The notes under the pieces were generated by a model. It was not told where the DNA came from, did no database searches, and saw nothing but the letters and a program-made list of their open reading frames with translations. A program made the position numbers and the translations under genes. From positions 62,001-126,000 of the forward strand of contig NZ_VJWE01000015.1 of NCBI RefSeq assembly GCF_007993815.1: a stretch of DNA of 64,000 bases. Reading direction: 5' to 3'. The DNA comes from Acidovorax delafieldii (GTDB lineage: Bacteria > Pseudomonadota > Gammaproteobacteria > Burkholderiales > Burkholderiaceae_C). This document shows positions 1 through 10,214 of this stretch, piece by piece (the stretch's first letter is position 1; every line of letters starts with the position of its first letter).

Positions 1-312
1 AGTGGGCCTCGTGGCCAGCTGCACTTCGAGGTCGGCCTGAACCTTCGCTACCAGGCCGGCGAGTACCGTCATGTTCAGCGCCATTGCCGGGTGCTGTGCA
101 GTCGCTGCCTGCGATGGCAGGTTCTCGATCGCGTGCAGCGCCCGGCTGAGCTGGACGGCGTCCACGGTTCCCAGCCATAGGCTCAGCTGCTCTGCCACAT
201 CGGGGGGCTTGGCTGCTGGTAGCGGAGGCGCGGCCCGCTCGCTGGCTTCCCGCGTCCATTGCTGGAGCAGGACCACGAGGCGTGAGCTGTTGAGTCGGTG
301 GTGTTGGGTCAT
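1..312 (-). CDS. DUF3348 family protein, C-terminal end missing at window edge
   Basis: The reverse strand reads an open frame of 104 codons from an ATG at 310-312 and runs off the left edge, so only the N-terminal part is present. It begins MTQHHRLNSSRLVVLLQQW and continues with a segment resembling a helical core (LSLWLGTVDAVQLSRALH). This pattern of a short polar start, LVxLL and a W-L-xx-xDAIxLSxAL stretch is what I remember of the DUF3348 family, found mostly in Burkholderiales, whose role is unknown. No signal peptide or membrane segment is visible in the part seen. It is transcribed in the same direction as boxA but 256 bases downstream of it, so it is probably a separate unit. The family call is from memory of the motif only. 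Confidence 0.55.
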   Translation of the reverse strand, partial: MTQHHRLNSSRLVVLLQQWTREASERAAPPLPAAKPPDVAEQLSLWLGTVDAVQLSRALHAIENLPSQAATAQHPAMALNMTVLAGLVAKVQADLEVQLATRPT

Positions 313-568
313 CCCGTGAAGGCTGTGCACTGGGTGGGCACGGCCGAGCGGGACGGTCCGGCGGCGCGTGCATCGGGGGAAGGAGTCCTCCCGAAGGCAA
401 AGCCCGCTATTTTCGCAGGAACGACAGACCAGTCTGCCGGTCAGCGTCTGGCGTTGCAGCTGTTACACAAGGGAAAGGGCTCCATGCAGCGCCCCGAGGC
501 CCGGCCAATGGGCCTTTTTGGGGGGGCGCCATGGCTTGAGTTTGGCTCAGGCCGATGCCATGCCCGCC

Positions 569-1852
569 TCAGTACGTCTCCAGATGCAGTCGCCCTTCGC
601 GCTGAAGCGTCCCACCCAGGGCGTCCCAGCTCAGCCCCGCCTCCTGGGCGATGTCACGCAGCGCCATCACCACGCCTTCTTCCATGCCCTTGAGGCCGCA
701 GACGTAGAAGTGGCTGTTGTCATCGCGCAGCAGGGCCAGCAGGTCGGCGGCGCGCTCGCGCATCAGGTCTTGCACATAGCGCTTGGGCTGCCCGGGCGTG
801 CGGGAGAAAGCCAGGTTGATGTCGATGAAATCCTTGGGCAGGCTTTGCAGTGGGCCGAAGTAGGGCAGTTCCTGCTGCGTGCGTGCGCCGAAGAACAGCA
901 GGAGCTTGCCGCCCTCAAACTTGCCGCTGTTGCGTAGCCTGCGTCGCCACTCGGTCATGGCGCGCATGGGAGCGCTGCCGGTGCCGGTGCAGATCATCAC
1001 GATGTGCGATCGCGGGTGGTTGGGCATGAGGAAGCTGCTGCCGAACGGCCCCACCACCTGCACCTTGTCGCCCACCTTCAGATCGCAAACGTAGTTGGAG
1101 GCAACGCCTCGCACAGGGTTGCCATCGTGGTCCACGGTCACGCGCTTCACGGTCAGCGCCAGGTTGTTGTAGCCGGGGCGTTCGCCGTTGCGCGGGCTGG
1201 CCACCGAGTATTGGCGCGCGTGGTGCGGTTTGCCCAGCGCATCGGCGCCCGGCGGGATGATGCCAATCGATTGCCCTTCCAGCACGGGGAACGGCATGCT
1301 GCCGAAATCGAGCACCACATGGTGGGTCTCGCTCTCAAAACCCGCTTCGGTGCAATTGAAGTTGCCGACCACGGTGGCTGTGGTCGGGTTTTTGGGCGGA
1401 AAAAGATTGGTGTAAGGATGGGCTGCAGACCAGGGCGGTACCGTGGCTCCGTACTGGGCGGAGCGAAACACCTGCGTGCCCGGCTCAGCAGGCGCTTCGG
1501 GGGCTTGCTGCAGCGCCGTTACCTCTGTGGCGGGCTCTCCGCCTGCTGCGACCAGTTCATAGGGGGCAAGCTCGCCCGGTAGTTCTTCCCAGCTGAACTG
1601 TTCCTCAACGGTGTAGGCACGGGCCACTGGCACCGCACGCCAGTTGTCGATGGAACCCGTGGGGCAGGGCGAGATGCAGGCCATGCAGCCGTTGCACACA
1701 TCGGCTCGCACCACGTAGTTGTTGTCGTCGTGCGTGATCGCGTTGACCGGACAGGTGGCCTCGCAGGTGTTGCAGCGAATGCAGATCTCTGGGTCGATCA
1801 GATGCTGCTTCAGGATGCCGTTGTCGATCAGCGTGTGGGTGTCCATATTCAT
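569..1852 (-). CDS. boxA: Benzoyl-CoA 2,3-epoxidase reductase component BoxA
   Basis: BoxA passes electrons from NADPH through FAD and iron-sulfur clusters to the oxygenase BoxB, which epoxidises benzoyl-CoA in the aerobic CoA-dependent benzoate pathway; the enzyme is cytoplasmic. Residues 24-34 and 53-63 form two CxxCxxCxxxC ferredoxin motifs (C24, C27, C30, C34; C53, C56, C59, C63), typical of two 4Fe-4S clusters. After an Ala/Pro/Glu-rich linker (about 95-135) comes a ferredoxin-NADP reductase module with the flavin-binding ARQYSVASP near 218 and the nucleotide-binding [10 protein letters not shown] near 290, ending in the usual HLETY. Length, 427 residues, is normal for BoxA. It is last in the order boxC-boxB-boxA, 145 bases after boxB. 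Start choice between the ATG at 1852 and the one at 1846 is uncertain. Confidence 0.95.
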   Translation of the reverse strand: MNMDTHTLIDNGILKQHLIDPEICIRCNTCEATCPVNAITHDDNNYVVRADVCNGCMACISPCPTGSIDNWRAVPVARAYTVEEQFSWEELPGELAPYELVAAGGEPATEVTALQQAPEAPAEPGTQVFRSAQYGATVPPWSAAHPYTNLFPPKNPTTATVVGNFNCTEAGFESETHHVVLDFGSMPFPVLEGQSIGIIPPGADALGKPHHARQYSVASPRNGERPGYNNLALTVKRVTVDHDGNPVRGVASNYVCDLKVGDKVQVVGPFGSSFLMPNHPRSHIVMICTGTGSAPMRAMTEWRRRLRNSGKFEGGKLLLFFGARTQQELPYFGPLQSLPKDFIDINLAFSRTPGQPKRYVQDLMRERAADLLALLRDDNSHFYVCGLKGMEEGVVMALRDIAQEAGLSWDALGGTLQREGRLHLETY

Positions 1853-1997
1853 TCTTCGAGCAATATCCGGCTACCGGTGCTGGGACCTTGCATACAGTGG
1901 AAGCATTCGGTGTGCCACAACGCAGAGCCCGACTCGCCGTGCCGCTCGCGCCGTCTTGCCAGGGGCGGCGAATGCGGCACGGGCAACTCAGCTGCGA

Positions 1998-3425
<1,428 letters not shown>

Positions 3426-3466
3426 GGGGTGCTCCTCTGGATGGAAATCGAATGCAGGGCAGGGGG

Positions 3467-5137
3467 TCAGACGCGCGTCTGGTCAAACCCGGCCTTCTGG
3501 CCGGTGCCGTAAACCTTGAGCGCGCCCTTCTCGCCCACGGCGTTGGGGCGGTTGAAGATCCAGTTCTGCCACGCGGTCAGGCGCCCGAAGATGCGGGTGT
3601 TCATGTTCTCCCTGCTGGCAAAGCGCAGGTTGGCCTCCAGGCCGGTCAGCGCATCGGGCGACATGGCGGCGCGTTCTTCAATGGCGATACGGATTTCGTC
3701 GGCCCAGTCGATGTCGTCGGGGGCTGCCGTGACTAGGCCCAGCGCCAGTGCGCTGTCTGCGTCCAGCGGCCGGCCCGCGGCAGCGCGGACCGCTTCCAGC
3801 GGGCCCGCCTCTTCGTAGAAGCGGCGCTGCAAGCGGCTTTGGTCATTCACCATGGGCAGCAGGCCAAAGTTGAATGCGTTCAGGGTGAGCGTTGGGGCCT
3901 GCTCTGGCGCGTCGGGCAGGGCCAGCATGTAGGTGCGGTCTGCCGCTAAGGCCAGTTCTGCGAGGGTGCCGGCAAAAGCCGATCCCGTCTCGATCAGCGC
4001 GAAGAGGCTGCGTGAGGACACATCCAGACGGGCAAACGTGCGTCGCAGGGCACCGATGGTCTCGCGCACCAGCCAGTGGTCCTGATGCGCGAGCAAGATG
4101 GCATCGCTGGTCAGCACCGCCTGCGCATCCCCTTCGGTCTTCAGCAGCCAGGTGCCAATGTCCAGTTCGTTGGTGCGCAGGTTCAGGATGGCGTCGTCCA
4201 GCTCGCGGGCCAGTGCCAGCGGCCACCAGGCGGCGCCCGCTGCTTCAATGGCTGCCGTGTCGGCGGGCTGCGCTCCCTCGGGGGCGCGGATGCACAGCGT
4301 GGCCGTGCGGCGTGCGCGGTCGATGTCCACCGTCACGTGCTGGTAGCGCATGCCGTCGGCATGGTCCTGCCGTTCCACGCGTGGCAGGGCAATGCCTTGT
4401 GCTCCGCTGGGGCGGGTGCTGGTCTGTGCATGGGCGGCGGCGCGCTCTTGCACCGTGACGGCAAATTGCGCGGGCTTGGCGATACGGTCCACCAGGCGCC
4501 AGTCCACCGCGCGCTGGCCACGCACACCCTCCACGCTGGTGCAGAAGATGTCGGCCAGATCGTGCCGCACGTGGCGCTTGTCCGTGACACGTGTCAGCCC
4601 ACCGGTGCCGGGCAACACGCCCAGCAAAGGCACTTCGGGCAGCGACACGGCAGACGACCGGTCATCGACCAGGATGATTTCATCGCACGCCAGTGCCAGC
4701 TCATAGCCACCGCCCGCGCAGGCACCATTCACTGCCGCAATGAACTTGAGGCCCGAGTGTTTGGAGGAGTCTTCAATGCCGTTGCGCGTCTCGTTGGTGA
4801 ACTTGCAGAAGTTGACCTTCCAGGCATGGCTGGACACACCCAGCATGAAGATGTTGGCGCCCGAGCAAAAGATACGGTCCTTGCCACTGGTGACGATGAC
4901 GCTGCGCACGTTGGGGTGCTCGAAGCGGATGCGGTTGAGCGCGTCATGCAGCTCAATGTCCACCCCCAGGTCGTAGCTGTTGAGCTTGAGCTTGTAGCCA
5001 GGACGGATCCCTCCGTCCTCCGCAATGTCAAGGGACAGCCGCGCAATGGCACCCTCGACCGACAAGGTCCAGTGGCGGTACTGCGTGGGATCAGTGCGGT
5101 AGTCAACGCGTTCGGGAACGTGGGTGAGGTCTGCCAT
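3467..5137 (-). CDS. boxC: 2,3-Epoxybenzoyl-CoA dihydrolase BoxC
   Basis: BoxC hydrolytically opens the epoxide ring of 2,3-epoxybenzoyl-CoA, giving 3,4-dehydroadipyl-CoA semialdehyde and formate. The 556-residue protein has two crotonase-like halves. The N-terminal one (about 30-260) carries the CoA-binding and oxyanion segments FCSGANIFML and NGACAGGGYELALACDE, with E-rich catalytic region VSLPEVPLLGVLPGTGG. The C-terminal half (about 290-540) is diverged and includes SRENMNTRIFGRL and QNWIFNRPNAVGEKG, characteristic BoxC endings. It is the first structural gene after the operator region 5138-5405 and leads the boxCBA transcript. An AGGAG-like stretch is weak, but CACGGAGACCTC just before the ATG at 5137 supplies GGAGA as ribosome-binding site. 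Confidence 0.96.
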   Translation of the reverse strand: MADLTHVPERVDYRTDPTQYRHWTLSVEGAIARLSLDIAEDGGIRPGYKLKLNSYDLGVDIELHDALNRIRFEHPNVRSVIVTSGKDRIFCSGANIFMLGVSSHAWKVNFCKFTNETRNGIEDSSKHSGLKFIAAVNGACAGGGYELALACDEIILVDDRSSAVSLPEVPLLGVLPGTGGLTRVTDKRHVRHDLADIFCTSVEGVRGQRAVDWRLVDRIAKPAQFAVTVQERAAAHAQTSTRPSGAQGIALPRVERQDHADGMRYQHVTVDIDRARRTATLCIRAPEGAQPADTAAIEAAGAAWWPLALARELDDAILNLRTNELDIGTWLLKTEGDAQAVLTSDAILLAHQDHWLVRETIGALRRTFARLDVSSRSLFALIETGSAFAGTLAELALAADRTYMLALPDAPEQAPTLTLNAFNFGLLPMVNDQSRLQRRFYEEAGPLEAVRAAAGRPLDADSALALGLVTAAPDDIDWADEIRIAIEERAAMSPDALTGLEANLRFASRENMNTRIFGRLTAWQNWIFNRPNAVGEKGALKVYGTGQKAGFDQTRV

Positions 5138-5158
5138 GAGGTCTCCGTGGAGAATTAA

Positions 5159-5226
5159 TGCAATATAGTGCTTATATGCAGTTGTTGATGTGCATCATCA
5201 TGCATGTTGTTCGGTGTGTCAATGCA
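5159..5226. promoter_or_regulatory. Cluster of five TGCA sites upstream of boxC, probable BoxR operator
   Basis: Five TGCA tetramers start at 5159, 5177, 5191, 5201 and 5223 in an otherwise AT-rich stretch between boxR and boxC. The BoxR/BzdR regulators of benzoate degradation bind operators built from TGCA repeats, so this is the expected operator. On the minus strand a perfect -35 hexamer TTGACA lies at 5222-5217, and TATAAG and TATATT boxes lie closer to boxC, but no pair has ideal spacing, so the exact promoter is not resolved. The operator call is by position and motif; no binding evidence is available. Confidence 0.6.
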
Positions 5227-5405
5227 TTTTTTTGCCGATGGCATTCGGGTAGACGGGCAGCTCTGCTGAGAGCTGTGCACGGGTCGATTGGGAGGGGCGA
5301 GCTGCACAGGCCGCCGCGGTGGCGGGCGCTGTGCTGTGCCGGGATGGGCGTGGGTGCTGCGGCGCCGATGTCCGGGCGGCAGCCGTTCAGACCGGATGCA
5401 GGTTT

Positions 5406-6347
5406 TTACGCCACGCGGGCCATGGCCTTGCGCACGCTGGCACTCAAGGTCTGCAGGCTCTGCTCGGGGGTCTGGCCGGAGGTATCCACCGTGATTTCGG
5501 CCTTGGAATAGAAAGCAGCGCGCCCGTCCAGGATGCGCTTGAGGTCGTCCATGGCCTCCTTGCTGGCGGCCATCGGGCGCATGTCGCCCTGTGCCACCAC
5601 ACGCCCCATGTGTTCCTCGGGCGCGGCCCGTAACCACACCGTGGTGCAGTGGGCCAGCAGTTCGTTGAAAGTGGCGGGGTCCGACACAATGCCACCCGGC
5701 GTGGCAATGACCACCTCGCTGTGGATTTGGATGGTCTCTTCCAGCGCCCTGCGCTCGTAGCGGCGGTAGGCGGTGGTGCCGTACAGGTCGTGGATTTCGC
5801 GCACGCTGCACCCGGCGAGGGCCTCGATGGCGCGGCTCAGTTCAATGAAGGGAACATCCAGCTCGCGCGCCAGCAGCGGCCCCAGGGTGGATTTGCCCGC
5901 CCCCCGCAGACCCACCAGCGCAATGCGGCGGTGCCTTGCTGCGTCGTTGTGCCCCCCACTCAGCAGCTCGTGCAACGCCAGGCGGGCACGCCGCAGTTCG
6001 GGCTCGCTGCGGTGTTCCAGCAGTTCGCGGATCAGCAGCCATTCGGGCGATTGCGTTGTGAAATCGCCCACGAGCTCCGCCAGCGAGCAGTGCAGCGCAT
6101 GGGCCACCTGCTGCAGCACCAGGATGGAGGCGTTGCCCGTGCCGTACTCCAGGTTGGCCAGGTGGCGCTCCGACACGTCGGCGGCCACCGCTACCGCCTT
6201 GCGGGTCAGGCCCCGCTGTGCACGCAGATTGCGAACGCGCTCGCCCAGCGACACCAGAAGAGGGTTCTTGGGCTCCTCGGCCGATGACTGCGCACCCTCC
6301 TGCGCTGAGGCGGGTGCGAGCAGCCCCGCCGTTTCTGTTTCATTCAT
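5406..6347 (-). CDS. boxR: Transcriptional repressor BoxR (XRE helix-turn-helix plus shikimate-kinase-like domain)
   Basis: BoxR/BzdR-type proteins repress benzoate genes and respond to benzoyl-CoA. The N-terminal part has an XRE helix-turn-helix (LGERVRNLRAQRG to SLAELVGDF). The C-terminal part resembles shikimate kinase, with an intact-looking P-loop GLRGAGKSTLG; in this family the domain is used to sense the CoA ligand instead of making shikimate phosphate. The frame is open to 6395, but I place the start at 6347 (MNETETAG) because AAAGGA lies at the right distance before it and because the palindrome at 6399-6412 and a TATAGT box lie just upstream of 6395, which would put the transcript start near that first ATG. 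The gene reads toward boxC and is divergent from the DUF4863-boxD operon. Confidence 0.93.
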   Translation of the reverse strand: MNETETAGLLAPASAQEGAQSSAEEPKNPLLVSLGERVRNLRAQRGLTRKAVAVAADVSERHLANLEYGTGNASILVLQQVAHALHCSLAELVGDFTTQSPEWLLIRELLEHRSEPELRRARLALHELLSGGHNDAARHRRIALVGLRGAGKSTLGPLLARELDVPFIELSRAIEALAGCSVREIHDLYGTTAYRRYERRALEETIQIHSEVVIATPGGIVSDPATFNELLAHCTTVWLRAAPEEHMGRVVAQGDMRPMAASKEAMDDLKRILDGRAAFYSKAEITVDTSGQTPEQSLQTLSASVRKAMARVA

Positions 6348-6398
6348 ACCCATCCTTTTCATGGAGCGCCCTGATCTTCTCAGGGAAAACGCCATTCA

Positions 6399-6412
6399 TG
6401 CACTATAGTGCT
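6399..6412. promoter_or_regulatory. Palindromic site GCACTATAGTGC between boxR and the boxD operon, probable BoxR operator
   Basis: A perfect 12-bp palindrome, GCACTATAGTGC (6400-6411), sits inside TGCACTATAGTGCT. It touches the -35 box of the plus-strand promoter and covers a TATAGT box on the minus strand in front of boxR. A near copy, TGCAATATAGTGCT, is found at 5159-5172 in front of boxC. Sharing of this element by both divergent transcripts and by boxC suggests one regulator, BoxR, controls all three. This is inferred from position and repetition. Confidence 0.6.
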
Positions 6413-6440
6413 TGACATGGATCTTTGAGGTAACTATGGT
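6412..6440 (+). promoter_or_regulatory. Sigma-70 type promoter for the DUF4863-boxD-bclA operon
   Basis: A perfect -35 TTGACA (6412-6417) is followed after exactly 17 bp by TATGGT (6435-6440), a good -10 apart from one position. It points toward the gene at 6539, leaving a leader of about 90 bases. The palindrome at 6400-6411 abuts the -35, so a bound BoxR would hinder RNA polymerase. Another TGCA lies at 6460-6463 in the leader. Confidence 0.65.
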
Positions 6441-6538
6441 TCATCAATTGGCAAAATACTGCATGTTTTGGATGCGCGCAAGGCGGTGGATCAAAAACGG
6501 TGCAGATTGGGCCCCGACTCTAGCTGCACCCACTGCCC

Positions 6539-7006
6539 ATGTCCGACAAAACTGCGTTTCACGAAGCCTTGGTTGATCTGACCGCCCAGCTCGCTGGCAA
6601 ACCCCTGGATGCCGCTCTGGCGCAATGGCTGAACACCGCGCACGGCCCCACCAGTGCGACCTACCAGCGCTTGCGGGAGGCGTGCATTCAGGGCGCACGT
6701 GAAGGCTGGCTGTGTGAACGCGAAGGCGGCGGCATCCGCTATGGCCGTGTGTTCAAGCCCGAAGATGCCTTGCACCGGTTTTCTGTGGACGTGGTGGACA
6801 TGCAAAACATTGCTGGCCCCCACCACACCCACCCGCAGGGCGAAATCGATTTGATCATGCCACTGGAGGGGGAGGCGTTGTTTGACGGCCACCCTGCCGG
6901 CTGGTGCGTCTACCCGCCCGGCAGTGCCCACCACCCTACGGTGGCGCGCGGCAGGGCGCTGGTTTTGTACCTGTTGCCCGAGGGGCAGATCCAGTTCACC
7001 CGCTAG
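6539..7006 (+). CDS. DUF4863 family cupin-like protein of the box cluster
   Basis: A 155-residue cytoplasmic protein that recurs beside boxD and benzoate-CoA ligase in box clusters. A metal-binding cupin-type motif is visible (HHTHPQGEIDLIMP, near 93-106), followed by a second conserved patch WCVYPPGSAHHPT. A characterised relative of the family, PnbB, is a 4-hydroxylaminobenzoate lyase, so action on a benzoate-derived compound is plausible, but its job in benzoyl-CoA degradation is not established. It is the first gene of the plus-strand operon and is followed after 54 bases by boxD. No strong ribosome-binding site precedes the ATG. Confidence 0.75.
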   Translation: MSDKTAFHEALVDLTAQLAGKPLDAALAQWLNTAHGPTSATYQRLREACIQGAREGWLCEREGGGIRYGRVFKPEDALHRFSVDVVDMQNIAGPHHTHPQGEIDLIMPLEGEALFDGHPAGWCVYPPGSAHHPTVARGRALVLYLLPEGQIQFTR

Positions 7007-7060
7007 GGCTGGCGCCAGCGCTGCTCCCTATTGACTTTCTTGCTCTGAAAGATTGACTGC

Positions 7061-8611
7061 ATGACTGAATTGCTCGCCAACCACGTTGCCGGCCGCTGGC
7101 AACACGGAACAGGGCCCGGCACTGAGCTGCGCGATCCTGTGCTGGGCACCGCCCTGGTGCGGGTGGACGCCAAGGGGTTGAATCTGCCCGAGGCCTTTGC
7201 GTTTGCCCGCGAACAGGGGGGAGCTGCGCTACGCGCTGCCACCTATCGCGAGCGGGCCGCCATGCTCGGCGCGGTCGCCAAGGTGCTGCAGGCGCACCGC
7301 GACAGCTACTACGACATCGCCACCGCCAATTCCGGCACCGTCAAGACGGACTCTGCGGTGGACATCGACGGCGGCATCTTCACGCTCGGCCAATATGCCA
7401 AATGGGGTGATGCGCTGGGCGATGTGCGCGTGCTGCGTGACGGGGACGCGGTCAGGCTGGGCAAGGAACCGGTCTTTCAGTCGCAGCACCTGCAGGTGCC
7501 GAGGCCAGGGGTGGCGCTGTGCATCAACGCGTTCAACTTTCCCGCCTGGGGGCTGTGGGAAAAAGCTGCGCCCGCCTTGCTGTCGGGCATGCCGGTCATC
7601 GTCAAGCCCGGCACATCCACGGCGTGGCTGGCCCAGCGCATGGTGCAGGACGTGGTGAACGCAGGGGTGTTGCCCGCCGGTGCACTGTCGATCATCGCGG
7701 GAAGCTCGGCGGGTTTGATGGACGCGCTGCAACCCTTTGATGTGGTGTCGTTCACCGGCTCTGCCGAGACGGCGGGCGTTGTCCGCGCGCATCCAGCGGT
7801 GGCGCAGCGTTCGGTGCGCGCCAACATCGAGGCGGACAGCCTCAATGCCGCGCTGTTGATGCCCGACGCGGCGCCGGGCAGTTCGGCCTTTGACCTGCTG
7901 GTGCGCGAAGTCGTTCGTGAGATGACCGTCAAGTCAGGCCAGAAGTGCACCGCGATCCGCCGCATCCTGGTCCCCACTGCGTCGTACGCTGCGGTGGCGG
8001 AGGCTGTCAGCGCCCAGCTGGCCCGCGTGGTGGTGGGCAACCCCCGCAACCCGGAAGTGCGCATGGGCTCGCTGGTCAGCCGCGCCCAGTTCGATGGGGT
8101 GCAGGCAGGCATTGCCGCCCTGGGGGCCCATACCGACCTTGTGTATGACGGCCGAACGCGGCCGCTGGTCGATGCCGACCCTGCAGTGGCCGCCTGCGTC
8201 GGCCCGGTGCTGCTGGGCGCGCGCGATGCCGACAAGGCCTCCATCGTTCATGACGTGGAGGTGTTTGGACCGGTGGCGACCTTGCTGCCCTATAACGACC
8301 TGCCCCATGCGCTGGCCCTTGCGCAGCGTGGCCAGGGCTCGCTGGTGACCTCGCTCTATGGTGCCGACGACAAGGCCCTGGCCCAGGCCGCCGTAGCGCT
8401 GGCTGCGAGCAATGGCCGTGTGCATGTGGTGACGCCGGCAGTGGCCACTGCGCAAACGGGCCACGGCAATGTCATGCCCATGTCGCTGCATGGCGGGCCC
8501 GGCCGGGCTGGTGGTGGTGCTGAGCTGGGTGGCTTGCGGGCGCTGGACTTCTACCACCAGTGCAGTGCGGTGCAGGCCAGCCCCGAAGTGCTCGCGGCGC
8601 TGGGCTGCTGA
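7061..8611 (+). CDS. boxD: 3,4-Dehydroadipyl-CoA semialdehyde dehydrogenase
   Basis: This enzyme oxidises the semialdehyde left by BoxC to 3,4-dehydroadipyl-CoA using NADP+, so the product can enter a beta-oxidation-like route. The 516-residue sequence is an aldehyde dehydrogenase with nucleotide-binding INAFNFPAWGLWEK (155-168), the FTGSAETA segment, catalytic E257 in ANIEADSLN and catalytic C296 in KSGQKCTAIRR. It resembles the dehydrogenase half of PaaZ without the hydratase domain. It sits between the DUF4863 gene and benzoate-CoA ligase in one plus-strand operon; 49 bases separate it from the ligase. Confidence 0.93.
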   Translation: MTELLANHVAGRWQHGTGPGTELRDPVLGTALVRVDAKGLNLPEAFAFAREQGGAALRAATYRERAAMLGAVAKVLQAHRDSYYDIATANSGTVKTDSAVDIDGGIFTLGQYAKWGDALGDVRVLRDGDAVRLGKEPVFQSQHLQVPRPGVALCINAFNFPAWGLWEKAAPALLSGMPVIVKPGTSTAWLAQRMVQDVVNAGVLPAGALSIIAGSSAGLMDALQPFDVVSFTGSAETAGVVRAHPAVAQRSVRANIEADSLNAALLMPDAAPGSSAFDLLVREVVREMTVKSGQKCTAIRRILVPTASYAAVAEAVSAQLARVVVGNPRNPEVRMGSLVSRAQFDGVQAGIAALGAHTDLVYDGRTRPLVDADPAVAACVGPVLLGARDADKASIVHDVEVFGPVATLLPYNDLPHALALAQRGQGSLVTSLYGADDKALAQAAVALAASNGRVHVVTPAVATAQTGHGNVMPMSLHGGPGRAGGGAELGGLRALDFYHQCSAVQASPEVLAALGC

Positions 8612-8660
8612 CCCCTCAGCCCCACCCACAACGACAACACCATCGCGACGGAGACACGCC

Positions 8661-10214
8661 ATGAACAGCCTTCCGGAACAGTTCAATTTTGCAGAGCATC
8701 TGTTTGCTCTCAACCGCGCGCGGGGTGACCGCACCGCCTACATCGACGACCGGGGGACCCTGAGCTACAGCGCGCTGGAAGACCGCGCTCGGCGGCTGGC
8801 GGCGGTGCTGGCCAACACTGGCGTGCGGCGCGAGGAGCGCGTGCTGCTGCTGATGCTGGACACCATCGATTGGCCGGTGGCGTTTCTGGGGTGCCTGTAC
8901 GCGGGTGTGGTGCCGGTGGCGGTCAATACCCTGCTCAAGCCCGACGACTACGCCTACATGCTGACGCACTGCCGGGCGCAGGCGGCACTGGTCTCCGGCG
9001 CATTGCTGCCGGTGCTGAACGAGGCGCTGGCCCTGGCACCCCACCATGAGGTGCGTGCTTGCGTGGTGTCGCAGCCGCAGGGCACGTTGGCTGCAGGGGC
9101 GGTGGACATGCAGGCCGCCATCGCCAGCACCTCCGCGCTGACTGCGCCCGCCCGCACCGGCCCGGACGAGCCTGGGTTCTGGCTTTATTCCTCGGGCTCC
9201 ACGGGCAAGCCCAAGGGCACGGTGCACACCCAGGGCAGCCTGTGGTGGACGGCCGAGCTGTATGGCAAGGCGGTGCTGGGCCTGACCGACAAGGATGTGT
9301 GCTTTTCGGCTGCCAAGCTCTACTTTGCGTATGGGCTGGGCAACAGCCTGACCTTCCCGTTGTCGGTGGGCGCCACAGTGGTGCTGATGGCCGAGCGACC
9401 CACGCCAGACGCCACCTTCGAGCGTTGGACGCGCCACCAGCCCACGGTGTTCTTTGGGGCGCCCACCGGTTTTGCCGGTATGCTGGCCTCGCCCCGCCTG
9501 CCTTCCCGAAGTGCGGTGGCGCTGCGCATGTGCTCGTCTGCCGGCGAGGCGCTGCCGGCCGAGATTGCGCAGCGCTTCAAGGACCATTTCGGCTGCGACA
9601 TCATCGATGGCATTGGCTCGACAGAGATGCTGCACATCTTTCTTTCCAACCGCCCTGGCGATGTGCGCTACGGCACCACGGGCAAACCGGTGCCGGGGTA
9701 CGAGATTTCCCTGCGCGGAGAGGACGGCAGCGAGGTGGCGCAGGGCGAAATTGGTGACCTCTACATCCAGGGCCCCAGCGCTGCGCTGATGTACTGGAAC
9801 AACCGCGCCAAGACCCGCGAGACCTTTCAGGGCGCGTGGACCAAAAGCGGCGACAAATATGTGCGCGATGCCGAGGGTTACTACACCTACGCCGGGCGCA
9901 GCGACGACATGCTCAAGGTCAGCGGCATTTACGTGTCCCCCTTCGAGGTGGAGGCCACGTTGATGCAGCACACTTCCGTGCTGGAGGCGGCCGTGGTCGG
10001 CACGCAGGATGCTGATGGCCTGACCAAGACCAAGGCGTTTGTCGTGCTCAAAGATGGGCAGGCGGTCACACCGGATGAACTCAAGGACTTTGTGAAGGAA
10101 CGCCTGGCGCCCTACAAGTACCCGCGTCTGATCGAATTCTTGCCCGAGCTGCCCAAGACGGCCACCGGCAAGATCCAGCGCTTTCGGCTGCGTGAACGGG
10201 AGCAGCGGGCGTGA
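8661..10214 (+). CDS. bclA: Benzoate-CoA ligase
   Basis: ANL-superfamily enzyme that activates benzoate with ATP and CoA to benzoyl-CoA, the entry step of the pathway. The 517-residue product starts at 8661, supported by GGAGACACGCC just upstream; the frame continues further 5' but that part overlaps boxD. Visible motifs are the AMP-loop YSSGSTGKPKG (176-186), GSTEMLH for substrate and adenylate binding, YAGRSDDMLKVSG at the domain hinge and the acyl-transfer/adenylation lysine in KTATGKIQR near the C terminus. The set of residues and the context with boxABCD make benzoate the expected substrate; close relatives also take 2-aminobenzoate or fluorobenzoate. Confidence 0.93.
   Translation: MNSLPEQFNFAEHLFALNRARGDRTAYIDDRGTLSYSALEDRARRLAAVLANTGVRREERVLLLMLDTIDWPVAFLGCLYAGVVPVAVNTLLKPDDYAYMLTHCRAQAALVSGALLPVLNEALALAPHHEVRACVVSQPQGTLAAGAVDMQAAIASTSALTAPARTGPDEPGFWLYSSGSTGKPKGTVHTQGSLWWTAELYGKAVLGLTDKDVCFSAAKLYFAYGLGNSLTFPLSVGATVVLMAERPTPDATFERWTRHQPTVFFGAPTGFAGMLASPRLPSRSAVALRMCSSAGEALPAEIAQRFKDHFGCDIIDGIGSTEMLHIFLSNRPGDVRYGTTGKPVPGYEISLRGEDGSEVAQGEIGDLYIQGPSAALMYWNNRAKTRETFQGAWTKSGDKYVRDAEGYYTYAGRSDDMLKVSGIYVSPFEVEATLMQHTSVLEAAVVGTQDADGLTKTKAFVVLKDGQAVTPDELKDFVKERLAPYKYPRLIEFLPELPKTATGKIQRFRLREREQRA

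Noticed and set aside
489-529. GC-rich hairpin with a run of T between the DUF3348 gene and boxA
   Set aside because: AGGCCC/GGGCCT with following T tract faces the plus strand, but the flanking genes are on the minus strand; it may be chance and no transcript is expected to end there.
5259-5274. Hairpin AGCTCT, GCTG, AGAGCT between boxR and boxC
   Set aside because: There is no T tract on either side, so it is not a terminator; it may be a folding element but nothing else supports it.
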